A DNA stretch of 64,000 nucleotides from Chloroflexota bacterium (GTDB lineage: Bacteria; Chloroflexota; Anaerolineae; Anaerolineales; UBA4823). The position numbers and the translations under genes are program-made. This document shows, piece after piece, positions 38,271 to 45,457 of the stretch (position 1 is its first letter; the number at the start of each line of letters is the position of its first letter). The stretch lies in the NCBI GenBank assembly GCA_029782365.1, contig JAKOUW010000234.1:1-64000 (forward strand), read 5' to 3'. Below the pieces are notes generated by a model. That model made no database searches, was not told the origin of the DNA, and was given only the letters and a program-made list of their open reading frames with translations.

Positions 38271-39698
38271 TTAGTGACCGCTGCCGGCTACTGGTGTAGC
38301 CTGGAAAATATCCGGGGCAGCCGGGCCGTCCACCATCAGGTAACCAGCCAGGCCGCGCTGCAGGCGGGAAAGGGCATGGTCCACCAGAATGTAACGCCCG
38401 GGCACCTGCAGTTTGAACTCCACCATGGTGGCGCCGCCGGGCGGCACCATGGTGGTTTGCACATCGGTCAGGGGGGTGCCGGTGAGCGAGGCCTGGTCAT
38501 ACACCCGGTCGAAGATCTCGCCAATCACATGGAAAGACGAAGTGTAGTTGGGGCCGCCTACGCCGAAGAAAATGCGCACTGTCTCGCCTACGTTGGCTTT
38601 GAGTGGTTTTTGGGTGGTCAGCCCTCCAACGGCGCCGTTGAAGACCAGGTACTCGGCATGCTCGTCAAGCAGTTTGGTGACATCGGTTGTCATGGCGCCC
38701 TTGTCGCCGAATTTGCCGGTGGTGTAGATCTCGCCCTGCATCACGTAGAATTCGCGGTCCACGGCAGGCAGGCCGCCTTCGGGCTCTACCAGGATCAAGC
38801 CGTACATGCCGTTGGAGATGTGGTTGGCTACCATGGGCGTGGCGCAGTGGTAAACGAACAGACCGGGGTTGATGGCTTTGAAGGTGAACATCGTCTCTTC
38901 ACCGGGCTTGGTTTGGGTGGCGACGGCGCCGCCGCCCGGGCCGGTGACGGCATGAAAGTCAACCGAGTGGGCCATGCTGCTGGAGGTGTTGTTCTTCATG
39001 TGCACTTCCACTGTGTCGCCGAGGCGCACCCGGAAGAAAGGTCCTGGCACTTTGCCGTTGAAGGTCCAATAGGTGAATGTGGTGCCGTCCGCTAACTGGC
39101 CGACCACTTCCTCGGCCACCAGGTCGATGCGCACATTGGCCGGGCCGCGCTGGCCGATCTCAGCGGGCAGGTCGGTTGGGTCGCGCACCACATCCGCGCC
39201 GCCCGTAGCTGGGGCGCTGTCGGTGGGCGCTGGCTGGTTCGAGACAGTTTGGGCGGAGGCCTGGCTGTTGCTGCTGGCGGCGGCCTGGGCGGCCATGCCG
39301 GTCACTTCCAACATGCCGTGCATGCCAGCGTCTTTGTGGCCGGGCAGGTTGCACTCGTAAGCAAATGAGCCGGGCTTATCCACCACAAACTTGAGCGAAA
39401 CACTTTCGCCTTTGCCCTTGACGTGCGCCGATTCGGCGTTGAAATCAGGGAAGATAATGTTGTGCTCGACGCCTTCGCCGGAGATCAACTTGATGTCCAG
39501 CGTGTCGCCGACGTTGGCTTTCAGGGTGGGGTCGGTCTGGCCGTCGATATCGCCGCCGACGCCCAGGAAGTGCATGCCGTTAGAGCCCAGGTCAGACTGC
39601 AGGGTATACGAGCGCGTCTGTGGCCCGGAGCTGGCCTGGCTGGCGCAGGCGCTGAGCAAAAGGGCCAGGATGGTGATAATGATTAAGATTCTTTTCAT
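38271..39698 (-). CDS. nirK: Copper-containing nitrite reductase with an extra N-terminal cupredoxin domain
   Basis: A 475-aa lipoprotein (lipobox LLLSAC, C18) that reduces nitrite to NO outside the cytoplasmic membrane. Residues 30-135 form a separate cupredoxin with a type-1 copper set (EHN, C in YECNLPGH, H, M in GMHGM). After an Ala/Ser/Pro linker comes a NirK core: AHSVDFH supplies type-1 and type-2 His plus the catalytic Asp, VYHCATPM and NHISNGM supply the remaining type-1 ligands and a type-2 His, and SSFHVIG the last type-2 His. The fused cupredoxin probably delivers electrons in cis. The start chosen gives the signal sequence and follows GAGGAG. Confidence 0.93.
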   Translation of the reverse strand: MKRILIIITILALLLSACASQASSGPQTRSYTLQSDLGSNGMHFLGVGGDIDGQTDPTLKANVGDTLDIKLISGEGVEHNIIFPDFNAESAHVKGKGESVSLKFVVDKPGSFAYECNLPGHKDAGMHGMLEVTGMAAQAAASSNSQASAQTVSNQPAPTDSAPATGGADVVRDPTDLPAEIGQRGPANVRIDLVAEEVVGQLADGTTFTYWTFNGKVPGPFFRVRLGDTVEVHMKNNTSSSMAHSVDFHAVTGPGGGAVATQTKPGEETMFTFKAINPGLFVYHCATPMVANHISNGMYGLILVEPEGGLPAVDREFYVMQGEIYTTGKFGDKGAMTTDVTKLLDEHAEYLVFNGAVGGLTTQKPLKANVGETVRIFFGVGGPNYTSSFHVIGEIFDRVYDQASLTGTPLTDVQTTMVPPGGATMVEFKLQVPGRYILVDHALSRLQRGLAGYLMVDGPAAPDIFQATPVAGSGH

Positions 39699-39771
39699 AC
39701 AGTACTCCTCAACAGTTTTCTGTCTATCCCGATCCATGCAGATTTTGCAGGACTGGTTTGTTTTCTGGTTT

Positions 39772-39814
39772 ATTTTGACAGAAAGGAGCGAGAAGTGGTA
39801 TGACAGGGATCATA
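39772..39814 (-). promoter_or_regulatory. Crp/Fnr-type operator and -10 box of nirK
   Basis: TATGA (39799-39803), CAGGGA, TCATA (39810-39814) is a perfect 5-6-5 palindrome of Crp/Fnr geometry. A -10-like CAAAAT (minus strand, 39777-39772) places the palindrome centre at -41.5 from the predicted start, the position of class II activator sites. The same motif with the same geometry lies before the cupin operon. Confidence 0.7.
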
Positions 39815-39934
39815 TTTTTGATGGCATATCGGTTGTGTGCAAACACATGACGCGCGGATTTCGCCCGGTATCTCTAAAAAATCACAAGCCACCGGCCTTT
39901 TCCTCTTGGAAGTGTTGCGGCGAACAAGAGCAGG

Positions 39935-40570
39935 TTAAGGATTTGGGATGGGAGTAGGCGTGCTTGTAGTCAGGGCAGGGGAGGTGGGCCAGGTTGTGGC
40001 CAGCGCACCTGGTTCGGGAGTATCCAGGGGAAGTGGGGCAACGATAAGAACAACTACTAGTCCACCAGCAGTGCCGTTCTGGATCTCTATGGTTTGGTCT
40101 TCGTTATCCTTTTGCATCACCAGGGAGTAATGAATGCGATACTCGCCTCGGTTGAGGGGCGCTACAGCTTGCAGCGTAGTGCTAACCTGGTCGCCTGGCC
40201 TGATAACCTTTTCTGCCAGCGGCATTTCGTGCGGCAGCCCGTCCAGGTTATCCTCGCCTGCTACCAGGCGGATGTCTGACAGCCAGTCGCAGGTGCCGAT
40301 ATTGGTGAACTGCCAATCCAGGGTAATTGTCTCTCCAGCAGACAGCTTGACCGACAGGTCGGACAGTTGATCATCGAACTCCGCCATGTAACATGGCAAG
40401 GAGGTTGCTGTCGGAGATGCATTGGTAGGGTCAGCAATGTTGATCTTACCCGATATGCTGATTGTATGTTTCCAACTGGCATCAGCCTGGGGAAGCAAAT
40501 TGATCCACAACATGGCAGCCAAGAGAGCCAAGGCTAACCTGAAACCAGTTATCACCTTCGGGGGTTTCAT
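39935..40570 (-). CDS. Secreted protein with NBR1-type Ig-like domain
   Basis: A 211-aa exported protein: signal peptide to about ADA (31), then WKHTISISGKINIADP, a motif shared with the other secreted proteins of this operon, then an Ig-like domain of the kind found in NBR1 (ITLDWQFTNIGTCDW ... PGDQVSTTLQAVAP) and a Thr/Pro-rich tail. It is the last gene of the TasA/SipW-like operon and its ATG overlaps the stop of the upstream signal peptidase gene. Likely a matrix or surface component; no enzyme motif. Confidence 0.7.
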   Translation of the reverse strand: MKPPKVITGFRLALALLAAMLWINLLPQADASWKHTISISGKINIADPTNASPTATSLPCYMAEFDDQLSDLSVKLSAGETITLDWQFTNIGTCDWLSDIRLVAGEDNLDGLPHEMPLAEKVIRPGDQVSTTLQAVAPLNRGEYRIHYSLVMQKDNEDQTIEIQNGTAGGLVVVLIVAPLPLDTPEPGALATTWPTSPALTTSTPTPIPNP

Positions 40571-41787
40571 AGGCGGAAAATCCCTGTGAATAATTCACGG
40601 ACAACCAGAGATACCAGTCCGACTTTTGGAATCACCCACACAACCTTGCCATGAACCTCGCTCATGCGAACAGGGCTATCGTTGGTATTGTTGTTGTCAC
40701 CGCGAGTGATAAACACCAGATCACTTTGACTTTCTCGAATAGTGATGATCCGATGTACGACTTCAATGCTTCCTTGATGAAAGCGGATCACATCACCCAC
40801 CAAAAGAGAAGTTGGATTAACTGGCCTGGTGACTACAATGTCGCCAGCGTTCAAAATCGGCTTCATCGAACTGCCATAGATCACGAAAGGCTGAACACCG
40901 AAAAGGCCTGAGCTAAAACCAAACAGTGCCATGCCTACGCTGATCACCAGCGGCCAGGATATGAAAGAAAAGACCGTCTGTGTCGATTTATTTTTTACGG
41001 CATCGATGGTCGTTTTTTTATTTTCGGGAACCAGGCGACTATTGAAAAAGAAAAGAACCGCTATAGGAAATAAAGTTCCCAATGCGGACACAACCTGCCA
41101 GGGGAGTTGTGGCAAAACCGGCAGCAGCCACTCGAAGCAAACCAAACTCCCCATATAAGCCGCGGCCGCCCACGGACCAACCGTCATTGCCAGAAAGGTT
41201 GCCAGTAAATTCCTCGCCAGAGCAGGCAGCAGTGATTGTGCCAGAAATACGAAAGCTGTTGAGGGTGAAGAAAGGAGTGAGAATTGGTTGACCGGGGTCA
41301 TTAACAAGGTGAATAATATCGCGATACTTGCCAATGACAGGTCGGCATGGCGTGTCCCGAGGGCAGCTCCGAGAAAAGCCCTGCTCATTTCGATCCCCAG
41401 AGTCACCGCAGTGATGTAAAACACGTTTTGGAGGATCGCAGCCAGGTCGTGCCCATAAGGGGAACTGCCAAAATGGAAGAAAATGCCTGCCCCCAAAAAA
41501 ACCACTGCCTGGGCCAAACCTGCAAGTCCGGCATAGATCACCAATCGGTGGCTCAACCACGGCCTATTTGCCAGACGCCGATAACCTAACCAACTCACGC
41601 CTAAAAGCGATAAGTAAAGCAATGGTTGCATCGGGAAAAATCCAAATTCTGGAGGAATGACATTGTATAAGATAAAGTTGATGAAGACATAAAGGTCAGC
41701 CAGCCAGAAGAGAATAAACAGCACCCATACAATGCGTGTTATTTTGTCAGGCATAGATTTGAGCGTGGATTCTCTCAAGTCGATCAT
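40567..41787 (-). CDS. Polytopic membrane protein fused to an ER-type (SipW-like) signal peptidase
   Basis: A 406-aa protein. About six hydrophobic segments (1-270) precede a signal peptidase domain with the catalytic Ser in IYGSSMKPI and, in place of the bacterial Lys, His in VVHRI, then RGDNNNTND. This Ser/His form is that of SipW and archaeal/ER signal peptidases. It probably processes secreted proteins of the operon. The extra membrane part is unusual for the family. ATG 41787 used; ATG 41754 is possible. Confidence 0.82.
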   Translation of the reverse strand: MIDLRESTLKSMPDKITRIVWVLFILFWLADLYVFINFILYNVIPPEFGFFPMQPLLYLSLLGVSWLGYRRLANRPWLSHRLVIYAGLAGLAQAVVFLGAGIFFHFGSSPYGHDLAAILQNVFYITAVTLGIEMSRAFLGAALGTRHADLSLASIAILFTLLMTPVNQFSLLSSPSTAFVFLAQSLLPALARNLLATFLAMTVGPWAAAAYMGSLVCFEWLLPVLPQLPWQVVSALGTLFPIAVLFFFNSRLVPENKKTTIDAVKNKSTQTVFSFISWPLVISVGMALFGFSSGLFGVQPFVIYGSSMKPILNAGDIVVTRPVNPTSLLVGDVIRFHQGSIEVVHRIITIRESQSDLVFITRGDNNNTNDSPVRMSEVHGKVVWVIPKVGLVSLVVRELFTGIFRL

Positions 41788-41801
41788 CTTTTATCCGCGG
41801 G

Positions 41802-42329
41802 TTAATGGTCACATTCACTTTTGAAGTTTTGTATATCGAAAGAAAATGATCCGTTAATAACAGTCGAGGGTTGCGCTTCTGTTGTGATCCTGACGATATA
41901 AAAGCCAGAGATCTTTTCGCCTGGTTTTACCAGTGCGCACATCTTGGGAAATTCCGATTCCTCTTCTACCACTTCGATCCCAGCCGAATTGGGATCAAAT
42001 TTGTAACGAGCCTCGCCGACGCGCCACGGCACGCTTCCGGTGTTTCTCACTTCCCAGCTCACTCTGCAAGTGAATCCGGGTACAGCCTGCTCGATCGAAA
42101 ACGTGGCGTTATAGTTATCGGTGATACTTTTGCTGCAAGCACCCAGATGATCATCTCCATCTTTTACTTCAATGGAAAGAGATTCGATGCGAGCATCCAC
42201 ATCGCCGGTTGACACCAGTCCAGCGGCTGAAAGCGAATGGCCCCAAGCCGCGTAAGCACCTCTCATCCCGAAAATGGCAAACAATCCACAGAAAAGAGCG
42301 ACCGCAACCGGCAGCAGTTTGCGCAGCAT
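41802..42329 (-). CDS. Secreted SipW-type substrate-like protein
   Basis: A 175-aa exported protein: signal peptide ending AYA (28) followed by AWGHSLSAAGLVSTGDVDA, resembling the mature start of TasA-type proteins, then a beta-rich domain with Cys residues and WEVRNTGSVPW. Paralogue-like to the next gene upstream. Function unknown, probably a cell-surface or matrix protein. Confidence 0.7.
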   Translation of the reverse strand: MLRKLLPVAVALFCGLFAIFGMRGAYAAWGHSLSAAGLVSTGDVDARIESLSIEVKDGDDHLGACSKSITDNYNATFSIEQAVPGFTCRVSWEVRNTGSVPWRVGEARYKFDPNSAGIEVVEEESEFPKMCALVKPGEKISGFYIVRITTEAQPSTVINGSFSFDIQNFKSECDH

Positions 42330-42342
42330 ACCTTGTTCGAAG

Positions 42343-42894
42343 TTACGGGCTTACAGCGCAGCCAGAAGGTGAGTATGCGTTAAATTGAACAATGGTGAAC
42401 TCGACCGAGTTTTTATAGGTGGTATTTTGAGGCGGATCGAGCGTTAGTGGGATGGCATACGTAAAATCATACAATTTCGATTCGCCTGGCGCCAATGTTT
42501 CGCCACAAGTGGGCTTGCGGGGTCCCCAGACGAACACGGAAGTTTGATCATTCTCAGCGGGGTAATAAACAGCCTTTTGCAATGCGACTGGAATATTGCC
42601 ATTGTTCTTTATTTCCAGGGAAATGGTGCATTGAAAGCCTGGGTAAGCCTGCGCAATGGCAAAAACCACTTGTGGCAACTGCCCATCCGCGTTGACAATC
42701 TTGGCACTGCATTCTCCGTAATCAGGCGTGTGTGAAGTGCTTACGTTTTGAAAAACGGGGTTAAATGTGCCCGTTTGTAAAGCACCATTGGCAACTAAAA
42801 CACTCGTCCACGAGCCATAGGCCGTGCTCATACTGATGATAGCCGCCATGGCAAGGATCAATATCAGGCTGAATGGAATTAATTTACGAAACAT
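42343..42894 (-). CDS. Secreted SipW-type substrate-like protein
   Basis: A 183-aa exported protein: signal peptide ending TAYG (about 27), then SWTSVLVANGALQTG, the pattern shared by three proteins of the operon, then a beta-rich domain with ISLEIKNNGNIPV similar to the Ig-like strands of its neighbours and five Cys. A GAGGCATCC stretch precedes the ATG. Role probably in surface matrix. Confidence 0.7.
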   Translation of the reverse strand: MFRKLIPFSLILILAMAAIISMSTAYGSWTSVLVANGALQTGTFNPVFQNVSTSHTPDYGECSAKIVNADGQLPQVVFAIAQAYPGFQCTISLEIKNNGNIPVALQKAVYYPAENDQTSVFVWGPRKPTCGETLAPGESKLYDFTYAIPLTLDPPQNTTYKNSVEFTIVQFNAYSPSGCAVSP

Positions 42895-42933
42895 TTGGAT
42901 GCCTCCTGATAAGTTCCAGTGAATGCTGCACCA

Positions 42934-43356
42934 TTACCCGGCCTTGATGCCTCGAAACGCGTTAACAAAATTTCTGAGTGCAATTTGAAATAGATCAAAT
43001 ACATAACCTAACTTCGGGATGGCTAACAGCACTTTGCCGTCAACTTTATTCAATTTATTGTCATCTATGATATTGTTGGCATCGCCTTTGGTGCTAATCA
43101 GCCCGTTTTCGATAGCTGCGACACGATGAATGGTCGCTCCCACCGGGGATTGGAAGAGCACCACATCTCCAGGTTTGACGGATAAATCATTTCCGACAAA
43201 CACAACGGCCATGTCACCGGGCTGGTAGGTTGGCCTCATGGAACCGGAATAGAGATATATGAAACGTATTGGTAAAATCCCGATCTGGGATAAAAAAATG
43301 AGGACTAATATTCCGCACAAACTGAAGAAAAGGATATTGCCCAGATTCTTTTTCAT
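42934..43356 (-). CDS. ER-type (SipW-like) signal peptidase I
   Basis: A 140-aa membrane protein with one N-terminal transmembrane segment (about 6-28), catalytic Ser in LYSGSMRPTYQPGD, catalytic His in TIHRVAA and the KGDANN box, then a C-terminal amphipathic segment. The Ser/His pair marks the SipW type, which in Bacillus is dedicated to TasA and TapA. It lies directly downstream of the TasA-like gene. Confidence 0.88.
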   Translation of the reverse strand: MKKNLGNILFFSLCGILVLIFLSQIGILPIRFIYLYSGSMRPTYQPGDMAVVFVGNDLSVKPGDVVLFQSPVGATIHRVAAIENGLISTKGDANNIIDDNKLNKVDGKVLLAIPKLGYVFDLFQIALRNFVNAFRGIKAG

Positions 43357-43433
43357 ATTAATGCCTAGTTTTTGGGAATGGGTGGGAGCGCCAGCACTGC
43401 CGGCGCTCCGTAGACAATTGTCGATCCGTGATA

Positions 43434-44156
43434 TTATTTGGGGGCCGTGGCTGGATTGAAGGCCTTAACATTGATCATATAGGTGAGGGAGGCTCCCTGG
43501 TATAGGTTGTCGATTGCTCCGGCTCCACCGGGCTCGAGGGCATCATCCATCATTTGCACAGTCATGCAGACGGCTCCTTTACCTCCAGGCGCAACAACCA
43601 GGAATGGGTTGTTGTCGTTGGCCCAATCATAACCCTTGCCAGTCCTGGTGCTCCAGCGAGAAAGTTCATTCAAATCGATCCGGTTGTCGCTTTTTTCGTC
43701 ATAATAACCGCCCGCATAAAATGCGCCGCCTGGTAGCAAATCGGCAGGCCAGACCCACGATGATGGTTCTGTGGTCTTCAGGTATGTGACCTGTAGGCGG
43801 TCTGCCAGGTTAACGCTGCCCGTTCCACCTGTCGGTAAGAGTGAGTTGAAATCCCACCGCACTTCCACGCTGGCGAGTGTGCCATTGTTTCGCACCCAAA
43901 GGCAGCCTGACTTGGAATCCCCGGGGGCAATGTTCGAGAAATTCCAGGGAGGCGTGGCGGTTGATGCAAATTCGGAATCAGCCGGGGCAGTGCTTGTGTC
44001 CAGACCATTGGTGGAAGCGATCGAAATATCCAGGGTGCCGGCGGCAATTGTGGCAACATTGGTATTCCGAGCCGCAGAGAAGTAGGCAAAAGCGCCTGTG
44101 CTGAGCATGGCGATGCTCACTAAAAGAATTACAATCGTCAAAATCTTGGTTTTCAT
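43434..44156 (-). CDS. TasA/camelysin-like (CalY) secreted matrix protein
   Basis: A 240-aa exported protein: signal peptide ending GAFA (24), mature start YFSAARNTNVATIAAGTLDI, which is the hallmark of TasA/camelysin proteins, then a domain with NIAPGDSKSGCLWVRNNG. TasA is the amyloid-like fibre of Bacillus biofilms. First gene of a six-gene leftward operon with two dedicated signal peptidases; it follows a strong AAGGAG site and a 600-base leader with a c-di-GMP riboswitch. ATG 44156 fits both site and signal peptide; the frame open to 44240 is not used. Confidence 0.83.
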   Translation of the reverse strand: MKTKILTIVILLVSIAMLSTGAFAYFSAARNTNVATIAAGTLDISIASTNGLDTSTAPADSEFASTATPPWNFSNIAPGDSKSGCLWVRNNGTLASVEVRWDFNSLLPTGGTGSVNLADRLQVTYLKTTEPSSWVWPADLLPGGAFYAGGYYDEKSDNRIDLNELSRWSTRTGKGYDWANDNNPFLVVAPGGKGAVCMTVQMMDDALEPGGAGAIDNLYQGASLTYMINVKAFNPATAPK

Positions 44157-44760
44157 GATAGATAATCTCCTTAGAAAAAATATTTTCGGTTGAATTGTTT
44201 TGACCCCACTTACGAAAGTGGTCTCACTTTGTTGTGCCAATGAGATAGCAGGAACACAACTAATGCGATCATTGAAAAGATGGTTTTATTTTCCCGCGAT
44301 ATCCTTCCTCCTTTCTCTCCTTGGGTCAGATGTGGTTCAGAGAGCGCCTTCTTGGAGCAGATGGTATCCCATCAACGTTGGTCGGCTGCACATTTGGCAT
44401 GGGATTTATCTGAGGTTCGTGTCAGGCTATCGGATCGGGTTGGGAGGAAAATATTGACTCTCTATCGCCCCTGTTGTATGATAAATACAAACAGAGGGTG
44501 CCATCCTGCGCCTTTTGTTTCTTGCTTCAGGGAGCTGCAACTCTCTGAAGCTTTTTATCCCAATGCTCGCACTGCCGAATGTTGCTTAGTTTAGAAGCGT
44601 AACCAGCACCTTCCCTCTAGATGCCAAACACAAATTTGTTTTAACAAGTTCGTCAAAAATAGTTCGGTTGACCAGGACAACCTGGTGTTTCCGTCCGATT
44701 GAATACCCACTTAAACCATTTAAGCCTACCACAGATTCGAGCTCTTACTCACTGGGGGGG
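44157..44760 (-). promoter_or_regulatory. Long leader between the c-di-GMP riboswitch and the TasA-like gene
   Basis: About 600 bases without a gene. Downstream of the aptamer the minus strand can form ACCAGG/CCTGGT (44671-44686) or, alternatively, GGTTG/CAACC (within 44666-44682), followed by ATTTTTG near 44660, which could be the switching expression platform. Near the gene, CCACTT/AAGTGG forms a small hairpin ahead of the ribosome binding site. The rest shows nothing I can assign. Confidence 0.4.
44524..44556 (+). terminator. Terminator-like hairpin reading rightward inside the leader
   Basis: GCTTCAGGGAG (44524-44534) pairs with CTCTCTGAAGC (44541-44551) with one mismatch, followed by TTTTTA on the plus strand. 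No rightward gene lies upstream, so it may block antisense transcription or simply be a structural element of the minus-strand leader. Confidence 0.45.
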
Positions 44761-44842
44761 GCTTTCGGTAACCAGGCTGTCTCAATTTTATGAGATCCTT
44801 GGTTTTGCGTCCCTACCTTACGGTAGGTTTGCCTTTGTCGTT
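44761..44842 (-). ncRNA. Cyclic di-GMP-I riboswitch (GEMM-I aptamer)
   Basis: On the minus strand the conserved GEMM core is complete: GACAAAGGCAAACC, a TACC-GTAA-GGTA hairpin with a GNRA tetraloop, GGGACGCAAAACC, a variable second hairpin (GATCTCATAAAATTGAGAC) and CTGGTTACCGAAAG. These are the GGCAAACC, GGGACGCAAA and GGTTACCGA blocks of the family. The next gene in its direction is the TasA-like gene, so c-di-GMP very likely controls the matrix operon. Confidence 0.94.
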
Positions 44843-44900
44843 ATCTCCCTTGGCTACGTTAACTTTCTTAAGCTTACAGAATTGTAAGGCGTATGCATAG

Positions 44901-44935
44901 TGACAAATGTCATAAAGAAAAGATGACATTTGTCA
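44901..44935. promoter_or_regulatory. Pair of TGACA-N2-TGTCA palindromes upstream of the riboswitch
   Basis: TGACAAATGTCA (44901-44912) and TGACATTTGTCA (44924-44935) are two 12-bp palindromic sites that are also exact reverse complements of each other, 23 bp apart. They lie about 60 bp upstream of the aptamer, where the leftward promoter should be. The KACA-N2-TGTM core resembles CopY/BlaI-type operators, but the binding protein is unknown. Confidence 0.55.
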
Positions 44936-45075
44936 TTTTTAAAGGATAAGTCGGCTCTTTTTTTTTCTTTTTTCTAAATCGAACCAGAACAGGTTTGATC
45001 TTCATTAATTTTATTAACTTTCACTTTTTAGATTCCAGGTTTCGAGTGTAACATTTTCTAACTTGAGTTTGCTCA

Positions 45076-45118
45076 TATGATCTACGTCATATGCAATCCA
45101 TGGATTTGCGGGTATAAC
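45076..45118 (+). promoter_or_regulatory. Crp/Fnr-type operator and -10 box of the cupin/NnrS-like operon
   Basis: TATGA (45076-45080), TCTACG, TCATA (45087-45091), extended to CATATGA/TCATATG, is a perfect Crp/Fnr-type palindrome. TATAAC at 45113-45118 is the -10 box; the predicted start is 45125, which puts the palindrome centre exactly at -41.5. No -35 is seen, as expected for an activator-dependent class II promoter. Confidence 0.75.
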
Positions 45119-45140
45119 CTGGGAGAAAGGAATTCAATCC

Positions 45141-45455
45141 ATGGAAAAAAGCTACCAGTTTGTTCAGGACCTGGCCGAGATGGCCGGCGCCATCCCCAGC
45201 GACAGTATCCTCAGCCGCACTTTTTACAACGGGGAAGACAAAGCGATTCTGTTCGCCTTTGCGGCCGGACAGGAGTTATCGGAACACACCGCCTCGCGGC
45301 CGGCAATTTTGCACTTTCTGCAAGGAGAGGCGCGCCTGACGCTGGGAGGTGATGAATTCCATGCCCAGCCCGGCACCTGGGCGCACATGCCTGCTCAAAT
45401 GGCGCACAGCATTTACGCCCAGACGCCCGTAATCATGCTGCTCTACCTGGTCTAG
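45141..45455 (+). CDS. Small cupin-domain protein
   Basis: A 104-aa single-domain cupin with HTASRPAILHFLQGEARLTLG and PGTWAHMPAQMAHSI; the His and Glu positions could bind a metal. An AGAAAGG site precedes the ATG. It is the first gene of a three-gene operon under a Crp/Fnr-type promoter shared in design with nirK, so a role in NO or nitrite response is likely; small cupins of this kind often occur with denitrification genes. The exact reaction is unknown. Confidence 0.8.
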   Translation: MEKSYQFVQDLAEMAGAIPSDSILSRTFYNGEDKAILFAFAAGQELSEHTASRPAILHFLQGEARLTLGGDEFHAQPGTWAHMPAQMAHSIYAQTPVIMLLYLV

Positions 45456-45457
45456 CC

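Noticed and set aside
39815-39830. Fnr-like TTGAT element upstream of nirK
   Set aside because: TTTGATGGCATATC has only a half match with wrong spacing; the neighbouring TATGA-N6-TCATA palindrome is perfect.
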